The notes beneath the pieces are model-generated. The model was given only the letters and a program-made list of their open reading frames with translations. It made no database searches and was not told the origin of the DNA. A stretch of 64,000 nucleotides of DNA from contig JAGUYK010000032.1 in NCBI GenBank assembly GCA_020061355.1, forward strand, positions 62,001-126,000, in the 5' to 3' direction. Every line of letters starts with the position of its first letter. Positions within the stretch are counted from its first letter, which is position 1. This DNA comes from Ignavibacteriales bacterium (lineage in GTDB: Bacteria > Bacteroidota > Ignavibacteria > Ignavibacteriales > Melioribacteraceae). Positions 9,664 to 18,935 of the stretch are shown here, in pieces. A program made the position numbers and the translations under genes.

Positions 9664-9728
9664 TTGAGAATGTAGAATTGAGAATACGAATAATTGTTTT
9701 TCTCAATTCGCAATTATCAATTCTCAAC
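9662..9728. repeat. Inverted repeat between convergent genes, probable bidirectional terminator
   Basis: Left arm: AATTGAGAATGTAGAATTGA and following bases. Right arm: TTCTCAATTCGCAATT, ATCAATTCTCAAC. The arms pair imperfectly around a T-rich centre. It sits exactly between two converging genes and shares 16-19-base segments with the aceF linker, so it belongs to a dispersed family in this genome. Confidence 0.65.
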
Positions 9729-9734
9729 TGTCAG

Positions 9735-10658
9735 TTAAAGATTGGTCGATATTCCAAAGCGATGAATTGAGCCGACGTATCCCATCGAAGAGAATGCATA
9801 ATCAACTATATAAGAGCTTACATTAAACCCGATTCCCAAACTGAAGCCTGCTAATCCTGGAGTTGAGCCGATCTTCAACTCTTTCCGTTTTTCATTATCA
9901 TATCCGAATCTCAGTCGGAAACTTGGACCCAATTTAAACTCTCCGCCAATAGTAATTTGTTTGAAACGATCAAAAAAACCTTCCTGCTTTTCATTCAGTT
10001 TATTAAAAGACCAGTAAAATCTGAATGGTAAATTTTCTAATTGCTTTGAAAATCCTAACCGCATATCAAGCGGCAGTTCTTCCTTAGATTCGAAATAAGA
10101 AGAGAGCTGTCCGCCTAAATTCAAAATTGAAAAGCCGAAGTTCCATCTGGTTTCAGGAATCTCATAGTGCAAACCGATATCAAATGCTAAAGCTGTGGAT
10201 GAATAATCTTCAATTCCCGAGTAGATGAATTTTGCGTTGGCACCATAATAAAAATTTTGATCGAGTCTGTTTCCGTAACCTACTATTAAAGCAACATCTC
10301 CCGCCCCGAAATTGCCGTAAGTCATTCCATTTGCATCTGCCTTTGTGAATTCACCATAATTGATATATTTAACAGCGGCACTGAATCTTCCCAGGTCTTC
10401 AAATTCTCTTGAATAGACAAGCGATGCGGAATTAATATCCATCAAATGTTTCAAAAAAGAAAATGAGATCGGTGAATTATTTAAGAAATTAATTCCTGCC
10501 GGATTATAGAAAATCACGTTTGGATCATCATTGTTCGATACAAAACTGCCGGCAACGGCTGCTGCACGCGGGCTTGTATCCAGGCTTAGAAATCTATAAG
10601 TGCTTTGGGAATATACAGTTGTTGATAATAATAATAAGGCGAACAACAATTCTTTCAT
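9735..10658 (-). CDS. PorV/PorQ family outer-membrane protein, likely type IX secretion PorQ
   Basis: A 307-residue predicted outer-membrane beta-barrel with a signal peptide (MKELLFALLLLSTTVYSQ). The segment YRFLSLDTSPRAAAVAGSF followed by DPNVIFYNPAGI is the family hallmark (PorV/PorQ, FadL-like). Alternating strands continue to a C-terminus ending HRFGISTNL. PorQ/PorV proteins help type IX secretion substrates at the outer membrane, and cargo-like tails occur elsewhere in this window. I choose the ATG at 10658, preceded by GGAAAAAAT, over the in-frame GTG at 10679. PorQ rather than PorV is an inference from its short length. Confidence 0.75.
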   Translation of the reverse strand: MKELLFALLLLSTTVYSQSTYRFLSLDTSPRAAAVAGSFVSNNDDPNVIFYNPAGINFLNNSPISFSFLKHLMDINSASLVYSREFEDLGRFSAAVKYINYGEFTKADANGMTYGNFGAGDVALIVGYGNRLDQNFYYGANAKFIYSGIEDYSSTALAFDIGLHYEIPETRWNFGFSILNLGGQLSSYFESKEELPLDMRLGFSKQLENLPFRFYWSFNKLNEKQEGFFDRFKQITIGGEFKLGPSFRLRFGYDNEKRKELKIGSTPGLAGFSLGIGFNVSSYIVDYAFSSMGYVGSIHRFGISTNL

Positions 10659-10785
10659 ATTTTTTCCAAATTGACGCACGATTTTAAAGATTATTGGTTA
10701 TAAAGGCAAGGCAGTGTTTTTTCCGATTACTTTTCAAAATACAAGGACTTACCTATCCAAGGAACATTTCCATAACGGATTCTGT

Positions 10786-10793
10786 TAGATTTG
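10786..10793 (+). promoter_or_regulatory. Candidate -7 promoter element for htpX
   Basis: TAGATTTG fits TAnnTTTG and lies 47 bases before the htpX ATG. The upstream -33 element is poor (TTTC), so confidence is low. Confidence 0.35.
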
Positions 10794-10840
10794 ACAAAGT
10801 TTAGATAAATTTAGAAGCGGAAAAAATAGAAGGAGTAAAA

Positions 10841-11695
10841 ATGAACGGTTTCAAGACTGTAATTCTAATGACACTTATGATGGTGCTCTTCCTGTTCGTA
10901 GGTAATATTCTTGGCGGGCAGCAGGGGATGATGATGGCATTTATATTTTCGCTTGCAATGAATTTCGGTGCTTACTGGTTTTCCGATAAAATTGTTCTAA
11001 AGATGTATCGCGCCCATCAGGTTACAAGAGAAGATCAGCCACAATTGTACGATATAGTAGAAAAACTTGCATCGAAAGCAGAACTACCGATGCCGAAGGT
11101 TTATATAATGGAGAATCCCACACCTAATGCATTTGCAACAGGACGTAATCCTAAGAATGGAGCAGTGGCTGTTACAACCGGGATTATGAAAATTCTTAAT
11201 AGAGAAGAACTCGAAGGCGTTATTGCACATGAGCTTTCCCACATTAGGAATAGAGATATTCTTGTAGGCACAATTGCGGCTACTCTTGTCGGAACTATAA
11301 CCTTTCTTGCACGCATGGCTGGATATGCTGCAATGTTTGGCGGAAGCAGCAGAGACAATGACAAGGGCGGAAATGTATTTTATGAACTGGCACTTTTAAT
11401 TGTAGCTCCCATAGCTGCTGTCTTAATTCAGATGGCAATTTCCCGTTCGCGCGAGTATATGGCTGATGAAAGCGGCGCTAAGATTTCCGGTAAACCGATG
11501 GGATTAGCTAATGCACTAAGTAAATTAAGCCAGGCAAATAAAATGCTTCCGATGGCACATGCAGGTACGTCTTCTGCTCATATGTTTATTGTAAATCCGC
11601 TAAGCGGAAAATCGATGATGAAATTATTTTCAACCCATCCTCCTATTGAAGAAAGAATTGAAAGATTAAAAGAGATTGCCGCAGGTAGAAGATAA
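10841..11695 (+). CDS. htpX: Membrane zinc metalloprotease HtpX
   Basis: The 284-residue integral membrane protease degrades misfolded membrane proteins. It has two N-terminal transmembrane segments (about 7-25 and 30-47), the zinc motif HELSH at 130-134, two further hydrophobic segments and the downstream glutamate ligand in SREYMADESGAK. The C-terminal FSTHPPIEERIERL is typical of the family. Length matches the family norm. The ATG follows AGAAGGAGTAAAA, a strong ribosome binding site. It stands alone as a transcription unit. Confidence 0.95.
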   Translation: MNGFKTVILMTLMMVLFLFVGNILGGQQGMMMAFIFSLAMNFGAYWFSDKIVLKMYRAHQVTREDQPQLYDIVEKLASKAELPMPKVYIMENPTPNAFATGRNPKNGAVAVTTGIMKILNREELEGVIAHELSHIRNRDILVGTIAATLVGTITFLARMAGYAAMFGGSSRDNDKGGNVFYELALLIVAPIAAVLIQMAISRSREYMADESGAKISGKPMGLANALSKLSQANKMLPMAHAGTSSAHMFIVNPLSGKSMMKLFSTHPPIEERIERLKEIAAGRR

Positions 11696-11808
11696 AATTA
11701 CTTCCGACTCCCTTGCAAGGGGAGTCGAAGAATAATTATCAAACTTTGGTTTGAAATTCCTCTATTGAATATCTAATTTGAAACATCACTTATAGACATT
11801 TATTTCAT

Positions 11809-12402
11809 TTGAAGAAGTTACTTTTTATTATTGGCCTAGTATTATCTGTTCAGTCATTGGTCTATTCACAGACAAAGACTAATCTTGAAATTACATTTCA
11901 ATTAATTGATAGAACTATTTCACGGGTTGATTCGTTTGTTAATAACAAGAACAAGGAATATAATTTTAGCTTTACTTCACCGGAGCCCTACGGTTTCCTG
12001 AAATCCACAGTTGTCGATTCATTTATTAAAAAGAATTATTTGCTAAAAAACCTGGACTCATTACAAAATAAAATAGAGTATTCAATTCATAACATTAAAG
12101 TTGGTTACTCGAATCCATTTAAGGATCGATTTTTCGGCAGCATCTTTGTTGAAAGGGAAGTAACATTTAATGGCTCGTCATTGATTTCGGATTTTGGGGA
12201 AATTTCTTCAATTCAGCTTAATCAGACAATAAAAGATACCGTCGCCCTTGATCAAATAAGTTATATTGAAAACCGGGGAATTCCGTTCACACAGGCAACA
12301 ATCCCTGAAATCCCTCTTTTTTCAAATCTTTTGGAACCAATTATTGTCGTAGGAACTTTAATCGTTACAATTATTTTATTTTTTACAGTAAGAAGCAAAT
12401 AA
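11809..12402 (+). CDS. Exported protein with C-terminal membrane anchor, unknown function
   Basis: A 197-residue protein starting with a signal peptide (KKLLFIIGLVLSVQSLVYSQ) from a TTG codon, with no ATG near the signal peptide and no clear ribosome binding site. The middle is hydrophilic and unlike anything I recognise. A single transmembrane helix near the end (PIIVVGTLIVTIILFFTV) is followed by RSK, giving a predicted periplasmic domain anchored to the inner membrane. It precedes bamD by 110 bases. No function is assigned. Confidence 0.6.
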   Translation: MKKLLFIIGLVLSVQSLVYSQTKTNLEITFQLIDRTISRVDSFVNNKNKEYNFSFTSPEPYGFLKSTVVDSFIKKNYLLKNLDSLQNKIEYSIHNIKVGYSNPFKDRFFGSIFVEREVTFNGSSLISDFGEISSIQLNQTIKDTVALDQISYIENRGIPFTQATIPEIPLFSNLLEPIIVVGTLIVTIILFFTVRSK

Positions 12403-12512
12403 GGGGCTGATTAGGATAGAGAGCGCCCACTTTTAATAGTTCTCATTAATACTATTTCACAGCTACTCAAATTTGCTTATTTTTACACCGCTTTTATTTA
12501 AACGGAGTTTTT

Positions 12513-13268
12513 TTGATTAAGAATATTCAGAAAATAGTTCTGGCAGTCGTTCTTCTGTTCACAATTGCGGCTTGTTCATCCTCGACTGATACCAGTCAGT
12601 TCACACCGGAAGAACATTTCAATTACGCATTGCAGTTATATAACGATGAAGATTATGAGCTTGCTGTCAATGAGTTTCAGAACATTATACTTCAGTATCC
12701 CGGCAGCTCGGTAAATGATGATTCTCAATTCTATTTAGGGATGGCATATTTTCAGCGGAATCAATTTCTGCTTGCTGCATATGAATTCAGTAAACTGATC
12801 CGCAGCTATCCTGCAAGTTCTTTTGTACAGGATTCACAGCTCATGTTAAGTGAATCATATTATCAACTTTCACCGCCGTATCCATTGGAACAGTCCTACA
12901 CCACAAAAGCAATCGAAGAATTTCAAGCATTTATAGATTTCTTTCCGGCAAGTGCAAAAGTTGAAGAAGCCGAAAGTAAAATTAAAGAGTTAAATGAAAG
13001 ACTTGCAGAGAAAGAATACAGGAGCGGTTTGATTTATGAAAAGATGGAATATGAATTCGCAGCAATGAAATATTATACTTTTGTTACCGAAACTTTTCAT
13101 GATACCAAGTATGCGCCGATTGCATTGTATAATAAAATCAAGATAGAGCTTAAGAAAGGATTGAACAACGAAGCCCTTGCGGATATAAGCATATTCCTAA
13201 ACCGTTATTCAGATGATTCTAATGCGAAAGAATTACAGGAGATTGAAGCGGGATTGAAATCGAAATGA
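12513..13268 (+). CDS. bamD: Outer membrane assembly lipoprotein BamD
   Basis: A 251-residue lipoprotein with a lipobox-like end to its signal peptide (FTIAAC, lipidated Cys about residue 21), followed by TPR units (EEHFNYALQLYNDEDYELAV, SQFYLGMAYFQRNQFLLAA). BamD binds BamA and takes part in beta-barrel insertion into the outer membrane. Length and repeat arrangement fit the family. The start is a TTG after CGGAGTTTTT. The stop overlaps the next gene by four bases (ATGA), so it is translationally coupled to the thioesterase. Confidence 0.88.
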   Translation: MIKNIQKIVLAVVLLFTIAACSSSTDTSQFTPEEHFNYALQLYNDEDYELAVNEFQNIILQYPGSSVNDDSQFYLGMAYFQRNQFLLAAYEFSKLIRSYPASSFVQDSQLMLSESYYQLSPPYPLEQSYTTKAIEEFQAFIDFFPASAKVEEAESKIKELNERLAEKEYRSGLIYEKMEYEFAAMKYYTFVTETFHDTKYAPIALYNKIKIELKKGLNNEALADISIFLNRYSDDSNAKELQEIEAGLKSK

Positions 13269-13753
13269 GCAATTCTGAGAAAAGAAGAAGTAAGTTTGTG
13301 AAAGATTCGATTGTTACAATGACCGAACTGGTACTTCCAAATCATACAAACCAACTCGGTAATTTATTAGGCGGACATTTAATGCACTGGATTGATATCT
13401 GTGCGGCACTTGCATCATCAAAACATTCACAGAGAGTTTGTGTTACCGCTTCGGTTGATAGGATTGACTTTCATCATCCAATAAAACTTGGAAATGTTGT
13501 AACTTTAGTTGCATCGGTAAACAGGGCTTTTAAAACCTCTATGGAAGTCGGAGTAAAAGTTTTTACCGAATCATTTCTTGAAGGTAAGAGGGTACATTCT
13601 AATACTGCATATTTAACATTTGTAAGCGTTGATGTAAATGGAAAACCAGTTGAAACATTCGAAATTGTACCGGAAACAGAAGATGAAAAACGGCGTTTCG
13701 AAGAAGCTCTTAGGAGAAGAAAAACCCGCCTTGAAAATAGACCGAATCTTTAG
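13265..13753 (+). CDS. Hotdog-fold acyl-CoA thioesterase
   Basis: The 162-residue protein has the YciA/BACH-like hotdog signature NHTNQLGNLLGGHLMHWID, with the GG and the catalytic-region aspartate in place, plus the beta-strand pattern KLGNVVTLVASVNRAFKTSMEV. Such enzymes hydrolyse acyl-CoA thioesters. It overlaps bamD by ATGA at the front, and its last 23 bases overlap the following gene. Substrate specificity cannot be inferred. Confidence 0.88.
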   Translation: MSNSEKRRSKFVKDSIVTMTELVLPNHTNQLGNLLGGHLMHWIDICAALASSKHSQRVCVTASVDRIDFHHPIKLGNVVTLVASVNRAFKTSMEVGVKVFTESFLEGKRVHSNTAYLTFVSVDVNGKPVETFEIVPETEDEKRRFEEALRRRKTRLENRPNL

Positions 13754-15827
13754 TCTTTCATTTTTTATCTCTCTTACTTTTGTATCTATTTTAACCGCTC
13801 AAATCCCTGTTAACGGATTTTGCGGATTCCGGGAGTATGTGACCCGACCAAACCACACAAAAGTTTTTACAGTTGATTTTACGAATGACGGCTGGCGAGA
13901 TTTAATTATTATCGATCGTCTGGAGAAAAAATATTCGGTTCAATCCTGGGAGAAAGATAAATTTACAACTCCAGGCGGACGAATAACATCCACAAGCTTT
14001 TATGATTTTCGATCAATGAATGTTGTAGATCCACGCAGTAAAATGTATGGGTATATTTCCAGAAAGGATAGAGAAGCGGGTATTGTTTCGTTTAATAATT
14101 CAGGTACTGCAAACATTCAATCAAAAGTTAAATTCGATTCTTATCCCTCGGGCATTGATGTGAGTGATGTGAATAGAAACGGAAAATCTGAATTGCTTGT
14201 TTCGGGAAATAACTTTCAGGGGCTGTCTCTAATCATAGAAGAAAAAAAGAAATTAGTAGAAACTCCAATCGATAGTGAGAATCTCTATTCATATTCAAAT
14301 TTTATTGATCTGGATTATGACAGTTACCCGGATATAGCCGCGGTTGATCTCTTAAAGAACTCAATAATATTTTTTAATAATGACAGAACCGGAAAATTCA
14401 ATAAGACAAGATCAATTGATGTTGGCGAAGTGATAAAAGAGTTTAGTATTGCCGATATAAATAGCAACGGCTACAATGACCTGGTGTTTGTAAATGAGAA
14501 CGGTTTTGAAGTCTTGCTCGGTGATTCGGTTTCGTCATTCAAAAACAAGTTAACAATTAAAACCGATGGAAGACCCGACAAGTATACTATTCTCGATTTT
14601 AACGGCGACGGTTATAACGATATTGCTTTCATAAATTATTTTTCCGGCAAATTATTTGTATTATTTGCGAAAGGTGCAAACGAGTTCTATCCACCAATCG
14701 TTTATTTTCAGCGTAACGGAATTGTTGATATAGTTTCGTACATAGATCGCGGGGGGAGAAAACTGGCTGCGTTAGATGGTAATGGTAAAATATATATTGT
14801 TGATAGATTAACCGAAATTGATGATGCCACAATTGCGTTAGCTGTTTCACCGTCATTAGTCGGGACTTTTAATTACTTGAATGACCGCAGAAAAGAAATC
14901 TTCTTTATTGATGATGAACAACCAAGAATTGTTTTCCTTATTTCGGCGAAGAGATTATTTGATACATATTATGATTACAGATTGTCTCAAGTGCACACGA
15001 ATATAACTGTAGATGAAACTCAACGCGACCGGAAAACATTCTACTTCTATTCCGAAGGAGAAAGGATTATTGAACTTCTCAGGATCAACTTCCAGAAAAT
15101 GGAGTTCTCCAAAAGAATTTTATATGCAAGCGGACCGATTTATGATTTAAAAATTACAAGCGACCGCTTAAAAGACCGGCAAACTATTTTTGTATTACCG
15201 AAAGAAAAGGGAAAACTCTTTATAGAATCATTCGACTTTCGTGATTTTAGATATCTCAGTTCGGGTACGGAAGAAATTGCCGATAATGTTGAAAAAGCCT
15301 CCCTGCTGTTTAATGTGTATAAAGAAATATTTCACTTCGAATCCAATTCTGAAAAACTGTTTCTGAAAAAGTCTGTCTTTAACCGGAAAGTTCAAAGCCA
15401 GGATATAATTGCGGAAATAAATATTAAAGAGAATGAAAATCCTTTTATGGAGGTTAAGAGCTTTGAAGATGAGGAGATAAATCAGAATATTACCGCCGCA
15501 TGGATTCAGCAAAAAAATAATACAGAACTTTTCCTGGTAAATCGTAACAAAACCAATAAAATTATATTAAAGGATTTTTGCCCAGATTATGGTACTTTGC
15601 ATTATCTGGATGGTGAGAAAGAGAACTCGATCTTCATGTATGACCGATCAAAGGGTAAAATAAAAAAAGTTGTAATTAACAACTCTAAAAGAGGTATAGA
15701 TATAGAAGATGTTTTTGAATCAAAGAACATCAATAGTTATATTGTCGACAAGTTAAATAGTAAAAAGGAATATTTGATCTATTCCGACAAATCGGACAAC
15801 TTAATTAAACTGAAAAATCTTCGATGA
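13731..15827 (+). CDS. Exported FG-GAP/VCBS-type beta-propeller protein
   Basis: A 698-residue protein with a signal peptide (FSLSFFISLTFVSILTAQ) and repeated calcium-loop motifs of integrin-like FG-GAP/VCBS repeats (DFTNDGWRDLIIID, DVNRNGKSELLVSG, DFNGDGYNDIAFI). It is probably a surface or periplasmic adhesion or binding protein. I start at the TTG at 13731, which gives the signal peptide directly and has AGGAGA 13 bases upstream; the frame stays open back to 13638 but would bury the signal peptide. The second half has no recognisable domain. Its stop overlaps the next gene by four bases. Confidence 0.75.
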   Translation: MKIDRIFSLSFFISLTFVSILTAQIPVNGFCGFREYVTRPNHTKVFTVDFTNDGWRDLIIIDRLEKKYSVQSWEKDKFTTPGGRITSTSFYDFRSMNVVDPRSKMYGYISRKDREAGIVSFNNSGTANIQSKVKFDSYPSGIDVSDVNRNGKSELLVSGNNFQGLSLIIEEKKKLVETPIDSENLYSYSNFIDLDYDSYPDIAAVDLLKNSIIFFNNDRTGKFNKTRSIDVGEVIKEFSIADINSNGYNDLVFVNENGFEVLLGDSVSSFKNKLTIKTDGRPDKYTILDFNGDGYNDIAFINYFSGKLFVLFAKGANEFYPPIVYFQRNGIVDIVSYIDRGGRKLAALDGNGKIYIVDRLTEIDDATIALAVSPSLVGTFNYLNDRRKEIFFIDDEQPRIVFLISAKRLFDTYYDYRLSQVHTNITVDETQRDRKTFYFYSEGERIIELLRINFQKMEFSKRILYASGPIYDLKITSDRLKDRQTIFVLPKEKGKLFIESFDFRDFRYLSSGTEEIADNVEKASLLFNVYKEIFHFESNSEKLFLKKSVFNRKVQSQDIIAEINIKENENPFMEVKSFEDEEINQNITAAWIQQKNNTELFLVNRNKTNKIILKDFCPDYGTLHYLDGEKENSIFMYDRSKGKIKKVVINNSKRGIDIEDVFESKNINSYIVDKLNSKKEYLIYSDKSDNLIKLKNLR

Positions 15828-17467
15828 ATAAATTTTCCCTGATTATAATTTATTTCATATCTGTAATTTCTATTACCGCACAAAACCTGGATTCACTTTA
15901 CAATCAGTTTGTTAAAATAAAATCACACTCTGTTGAGACTATAAAATATCCATTACAGCAAATTACCGGAGATGATGTGCCGAGCAAATGCGGATTTGGA
16001 ATTATCAACGACGTAAAACTTAATTTTGACCGATTTAATCCGAAACAAAGAGAAGTTTTAGCCGGATTATTATCACGTCCACAAGCAGATACAAGTTTTG
16101 TTACACCATCCGGTAAATTCAGGATTCATTATAAGAAAAGCGGCTTCGATGCACCTGGTTACAGTTTAAGTGAATTAGCAAAAGCTGCTGATTCGTCTTA
16201 CAATTATGAAGTTAACATTCTTGGTTATCCCCCCCCTCCAGGCGACAATGGTGCAGGCGGTGATGACAAGATTGATATTTATATCGGAAATCTTTCAGCC
16301 GGTTTGTACGGCTATACAGAAATGGAAACGGAGTTATCGCCAAATGTTTGGACAAGTTTTATTGTTATCGATAATGATTTCTCAACTCACAATACAAAAG
16401 GAATTGACGGCGCACGTGTTACAGTTGCGCACGAATTTCATCACGCTATTCAGGTGGGGAATTATATTTACCGATCCAGCGACCAATACTATCATGAATT
16501 GACATCTAGTGCAATGGAAGAATTTGTATTCGATGATATTAACGATTACTACTTTTATATTCCTTCTTATGTAAGAAATCCCCAGAGACCTTTTTCAAGG
16601 AATGGATCGAATGACGGTTATGACCTGGCTGTATGGAATATTTTCCTTAAAGAACGTTTCGGATTCAGTATACTTAAAAGAACCTGGGAGCTGATGAGGG
16701 AAAAAAGAGCTCTGAATGCAATAGCAGATGCAATTGCTGAAGCCGGGTCATTATTCAAAAATGAATTTAGCCTGTTCGGTCAATGGCTCTACTTCACGGG
16801 GGGACGATCGGTGCCTAATAAATACTTTAAGGAAGCACAAAATTATCCGCTTATCAGACCATTAATGACATCGTTGTTTAATAAGCCGCAGACAATTATG
16901 AATGTTGCTTCCAATCCCGTTTCTATTAATTATTTGGTATTTACTGATCAAGCCACACGCACTGATACATTTGTTGCCATTGTAACTAATTCCGATTTAA
17001 CAAACGGGGTGAGCGATATATATAAAACGCTCGGTTTCAAATACACTCTTTCAAATCAAAGTGGAAACGGTTTCAGAAAAGTTATTGATGGTTATTACGC
17101 CAGCCTTGAAAGCGACAACAGCTTCTTACTTTCGGAAATGAACATTTTTAATAACAGTCCGGTTAACGACATTGTAACCAACGAAATAAATTATGCTTTT
17201 CCGCAGCCGTTCAGGTATTCCAGAAATTCATATATTTTTTTCCCGGCAGGCAATACTTTAGCCGGTTTTGCAGATCTTTCTATTTATTCAATTGATATGG
17301 ATTTGGTTTACAATGGTGAATTGCGAATTATTACATCCGATAAAAAAGTTCTAATGTGGGATGCTATAGGGAATAATGGCAGAAAACTGAGTACCGGTGT
17401 TTATTTTTACGTTATTAAAAACGACAATGTCACATTAAAAGGGAAATTTGTTATCTATAATGACTAA
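15824..17467 (+). CDS. Secreted zinc metalloprotease-like protein with type IX sorting-like tail
   Basis: A 547-residue exported protein (signal peptide FSLIIIYFISVISITAQ). The central motif VTVAHEFHHAIQ is a HExxH zinc site, preceded by a proline-rich GDNGAGGDDKIDIYIG segment like that of MXAN_6640-type surface proteases. The C-terminus (NNGRKLSTGVYFYVIKNDNVTLKGKFVIYND) has the shape of a type IX secretion sorting domain. It is coupled to the FG-GAP gene upstream by a 4-base overlap and to ccmA downstream by an 8-base overlap. Protease activity is inferred from the motif only. Confidence 0.75.
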   Translation: MNKFSLIIIYFISVISITAQNLDSLYNQFVKIKSHSVETIKYPLQQITGDDVPSKCGFGIINDVKLNFDRFNPKQREVLAGLLSRPQADTSFVTPSGKFRIHYKKSGFDAPGYSLSELAKAADSSYNYEVNILGYPPPPGDNGAGGDDKIDIYIGNLSAGLYGYTEMETELSPNVWTSFIVIDNDFSTHNTKGIDGARVTVAHEFHHAIQVGNYIYRSSDQYYHELTSSAMEEFVFDDINDYYFYIPSYVRNPQRPFSRNGSNDGYDLAVWNIFLKERFGFSILKRTWELMREKRALNAIADAIAEAGSLFKNEFSLFGQWLYFTGGRSVPNKYFKEAQNYPLIRPLMTSLFNKPQTIMNVASNPVSINYLVFTDQATRTDTFVAIVTNSDLTNGVSDIYKTLGFKYTLSNQSGNGFRKVIDGYYASLESDNSFLLSEMNIFNNSPVNDIVTNEINYAFPQPFRYSRNSYIFFPAGNTLAGFADLSIYSIDMDLVYNGELRIITSDKKVLMWDAIGNNGRKLSTGVYFYVIKNDNVTLKGKFVIYND

Positions 17468-18101
17468 TTACTCTGTACAGCTTGAGAACCTGGTTAAATA
17501 CTTTGGAAGACGATTAGTTTTTAGTGAAATGAATTTTTCATTTTCTTCGGGTGGTATTTATGGAATTTCGGGTCCAAACGGTTCTGGAAAATCAACTCTT
17601 GTTAAAATTATCAGTAACATCATTTCGCCGACACGCGGCAAAGTAATTCATAAGTTAGACGATCAGAATATCACACAGGAAAATCTTCATAATCATATCG
17701 GGTTTGTATCGCCGTATCTTTTTCTTTATGATGAATTTAGTGCTGAAGAAAACCTGGTTCATTTCTCAAACATTCGCGGAATAAATTTTGAAAAAGAGCG
17801 CTCCGATTTTTTACTAAACAAACTGAATCTGTTCGATAGAAAGGATGACCTTGTGCGCGGTTACTCATCGGGTATGAAGCAGAGGTTGAAGTTTCTTTTT
17901 GCATTGCTGCATCGTCCGCAGTTGGTAATACTTGATGAGCCGACTTCGAACCTTGACAGCGACGGCAAAGAAAAAGTTTATGAGTTAATAAAAGAAGAAG
18001 CTAAATCGAATCTTGTTATAATTGCTTCGAACGAAGATTCAGATCTACAGTTGTGTAAAGAGACAATTAATATTGAGAATTATAAACGGACTAAAAGATA
18101 A
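17460..18101 (+). CDS. ccmA: ABC transporter ATPase, CcmA-like (cytochrome c maturation)
   Basis: The 213-residue ATPase has Walker A GPNGSGKST, signature motif YSSGMKQRL, Walker B LVILDEPTSNLD and a short length typical of CcmA. The neighbouring gene encodes a CcmB-like membrane protein, which supports the CcmA role: CcmAB form part of the machine that moves or releases heme chaperone for cytochrome c maturation. The ATG at 17460 overlaps the previous gene by 8 bases; an upstream in-frame ATG at 17448 is less likely. No ccmC, ccmE or ccmF is nearby. Confidence 0.8.
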   Translation: MTNYSVQLENLVKYFGRRLVFSEMNFSFSSGGIYGISGPNGSGKSTLVKIISNIISPTRGKVIHKLDDQNITQENLHNHIGFVSPYLFLYDEFSAEENLVHFSNIRGINFEKERSDFLLNKLNLFDRKDDLVRGYSSGMKQRLKFLFALLHRPQLVILDEPTSNLDSDGKEKVYELIKEEAKSNLVIIASNEDSDLQLCKETINIENYKRTKR

Positions 18102-18185
18102 AACTCTGCGTTCTCTGCGTGTTGATCGTTAATTGATTTACACGCATTTGTCCGCCTCAGGTGGAATTCGCAAAGAAAGAATGAT

Positions 18186-18845
18186 ATGAAAGCATACTCA
18201 CTATTTAAGAAAGACTGGCAATCGGAATTGCGTACCCGCTATGCAATTAATGCACTCGCTATGTTTATACTGGTGACGATAAGTGTGATTATGTTTTCGA
18301 TCGGAAGTGAAAAAATTACAGAGTATTTAACAGGCGGACTTCTGTGGGTTGTAATCTTTTTTTCTGCTATGTCGGGTTTGTCACGCGCTTTTGTATCTGA
18401 AGAGGAACGCGGTACAACAATGACTCTTCACCTAATTGCATCTCCATCAACAATCTTCTCAGGTAAATTAATTTTTAATCTGCTCCTTGTATTCCTGATG
18501 AACTTTGCAATCACATTCCTCTTTTTTATTCTTTTTGAATCATTTGTCATAAAGAACTTTTTACTTTTTACTTTTGCCTTTATACTTGGGAACATCGGTA
18601 TTGCAATTTCTTCTACTATAATTGCTGCAATTATTTCCAAAGCATCCTCCAAGGGAACGCTTTACCCGGTTCTTTCATTTCCGATTTTACTTCCCTTAAT
18701 TCTCACTCTTATAGAACTCACTAAGTTTGCAATGGACGGTAATTCGGTTAGCGATTCCATGGTTGAGATTCTCGTTCTGGTCTGTTACGATGTAATAATG
18801 TTTACCGCATCCTACCTTTTATTCGATTTTATATGGAAAGAGTAG
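18186..18845 (+). CDS. ccmB: Heme exporter membrane protein CcmB
   Basis: A 219-residue protein with about six transmembrane helices and the family patterns FKKDWQSELRTRYAIN at the start, FVSEEERGTTMTLHLIASP at about 62-80, and a Ser/Pro-rich LYPVLSFPILLPLI segment. Its partner is the CcmA ATPase encoded 85 bases upstream; together they act in cytochrome c maturation at the inner membrane. The gap between them holds a stretch (CTCTGCGTTCTCTGCGT) typical of dispersed intergenic repeats. The ATG follows AAAGAAAGAATGAT. Confidence 0.88.
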   Translation: MKAYSLFKKDWQSELRTRYAINALAMFILVTISVIMFSIGSEKITEYLTGGLLWVVIFFSAMSGLSRAFVSEEERGTTMTLHLIASPSTIFSGKLIFNLLLVFLMNFAITFLFFILFESFVIKNFLLFTFAFILGNIGIAISSTIIAAIISKASSKGTLYPVLSFPILLPLILTLIELTKFAMDGNSVSDSMVEILVLVCYDVIMFTASYLLFDFIWKE

Positions 18846-18935
18846 ATTTTAACCATTTTTACCCGTTGTTAAATAGCCCCTCAATTACTAAATTTAGCTC
18901 GCCTATAGTTCATCATTCAATAAAACGGATAAATA

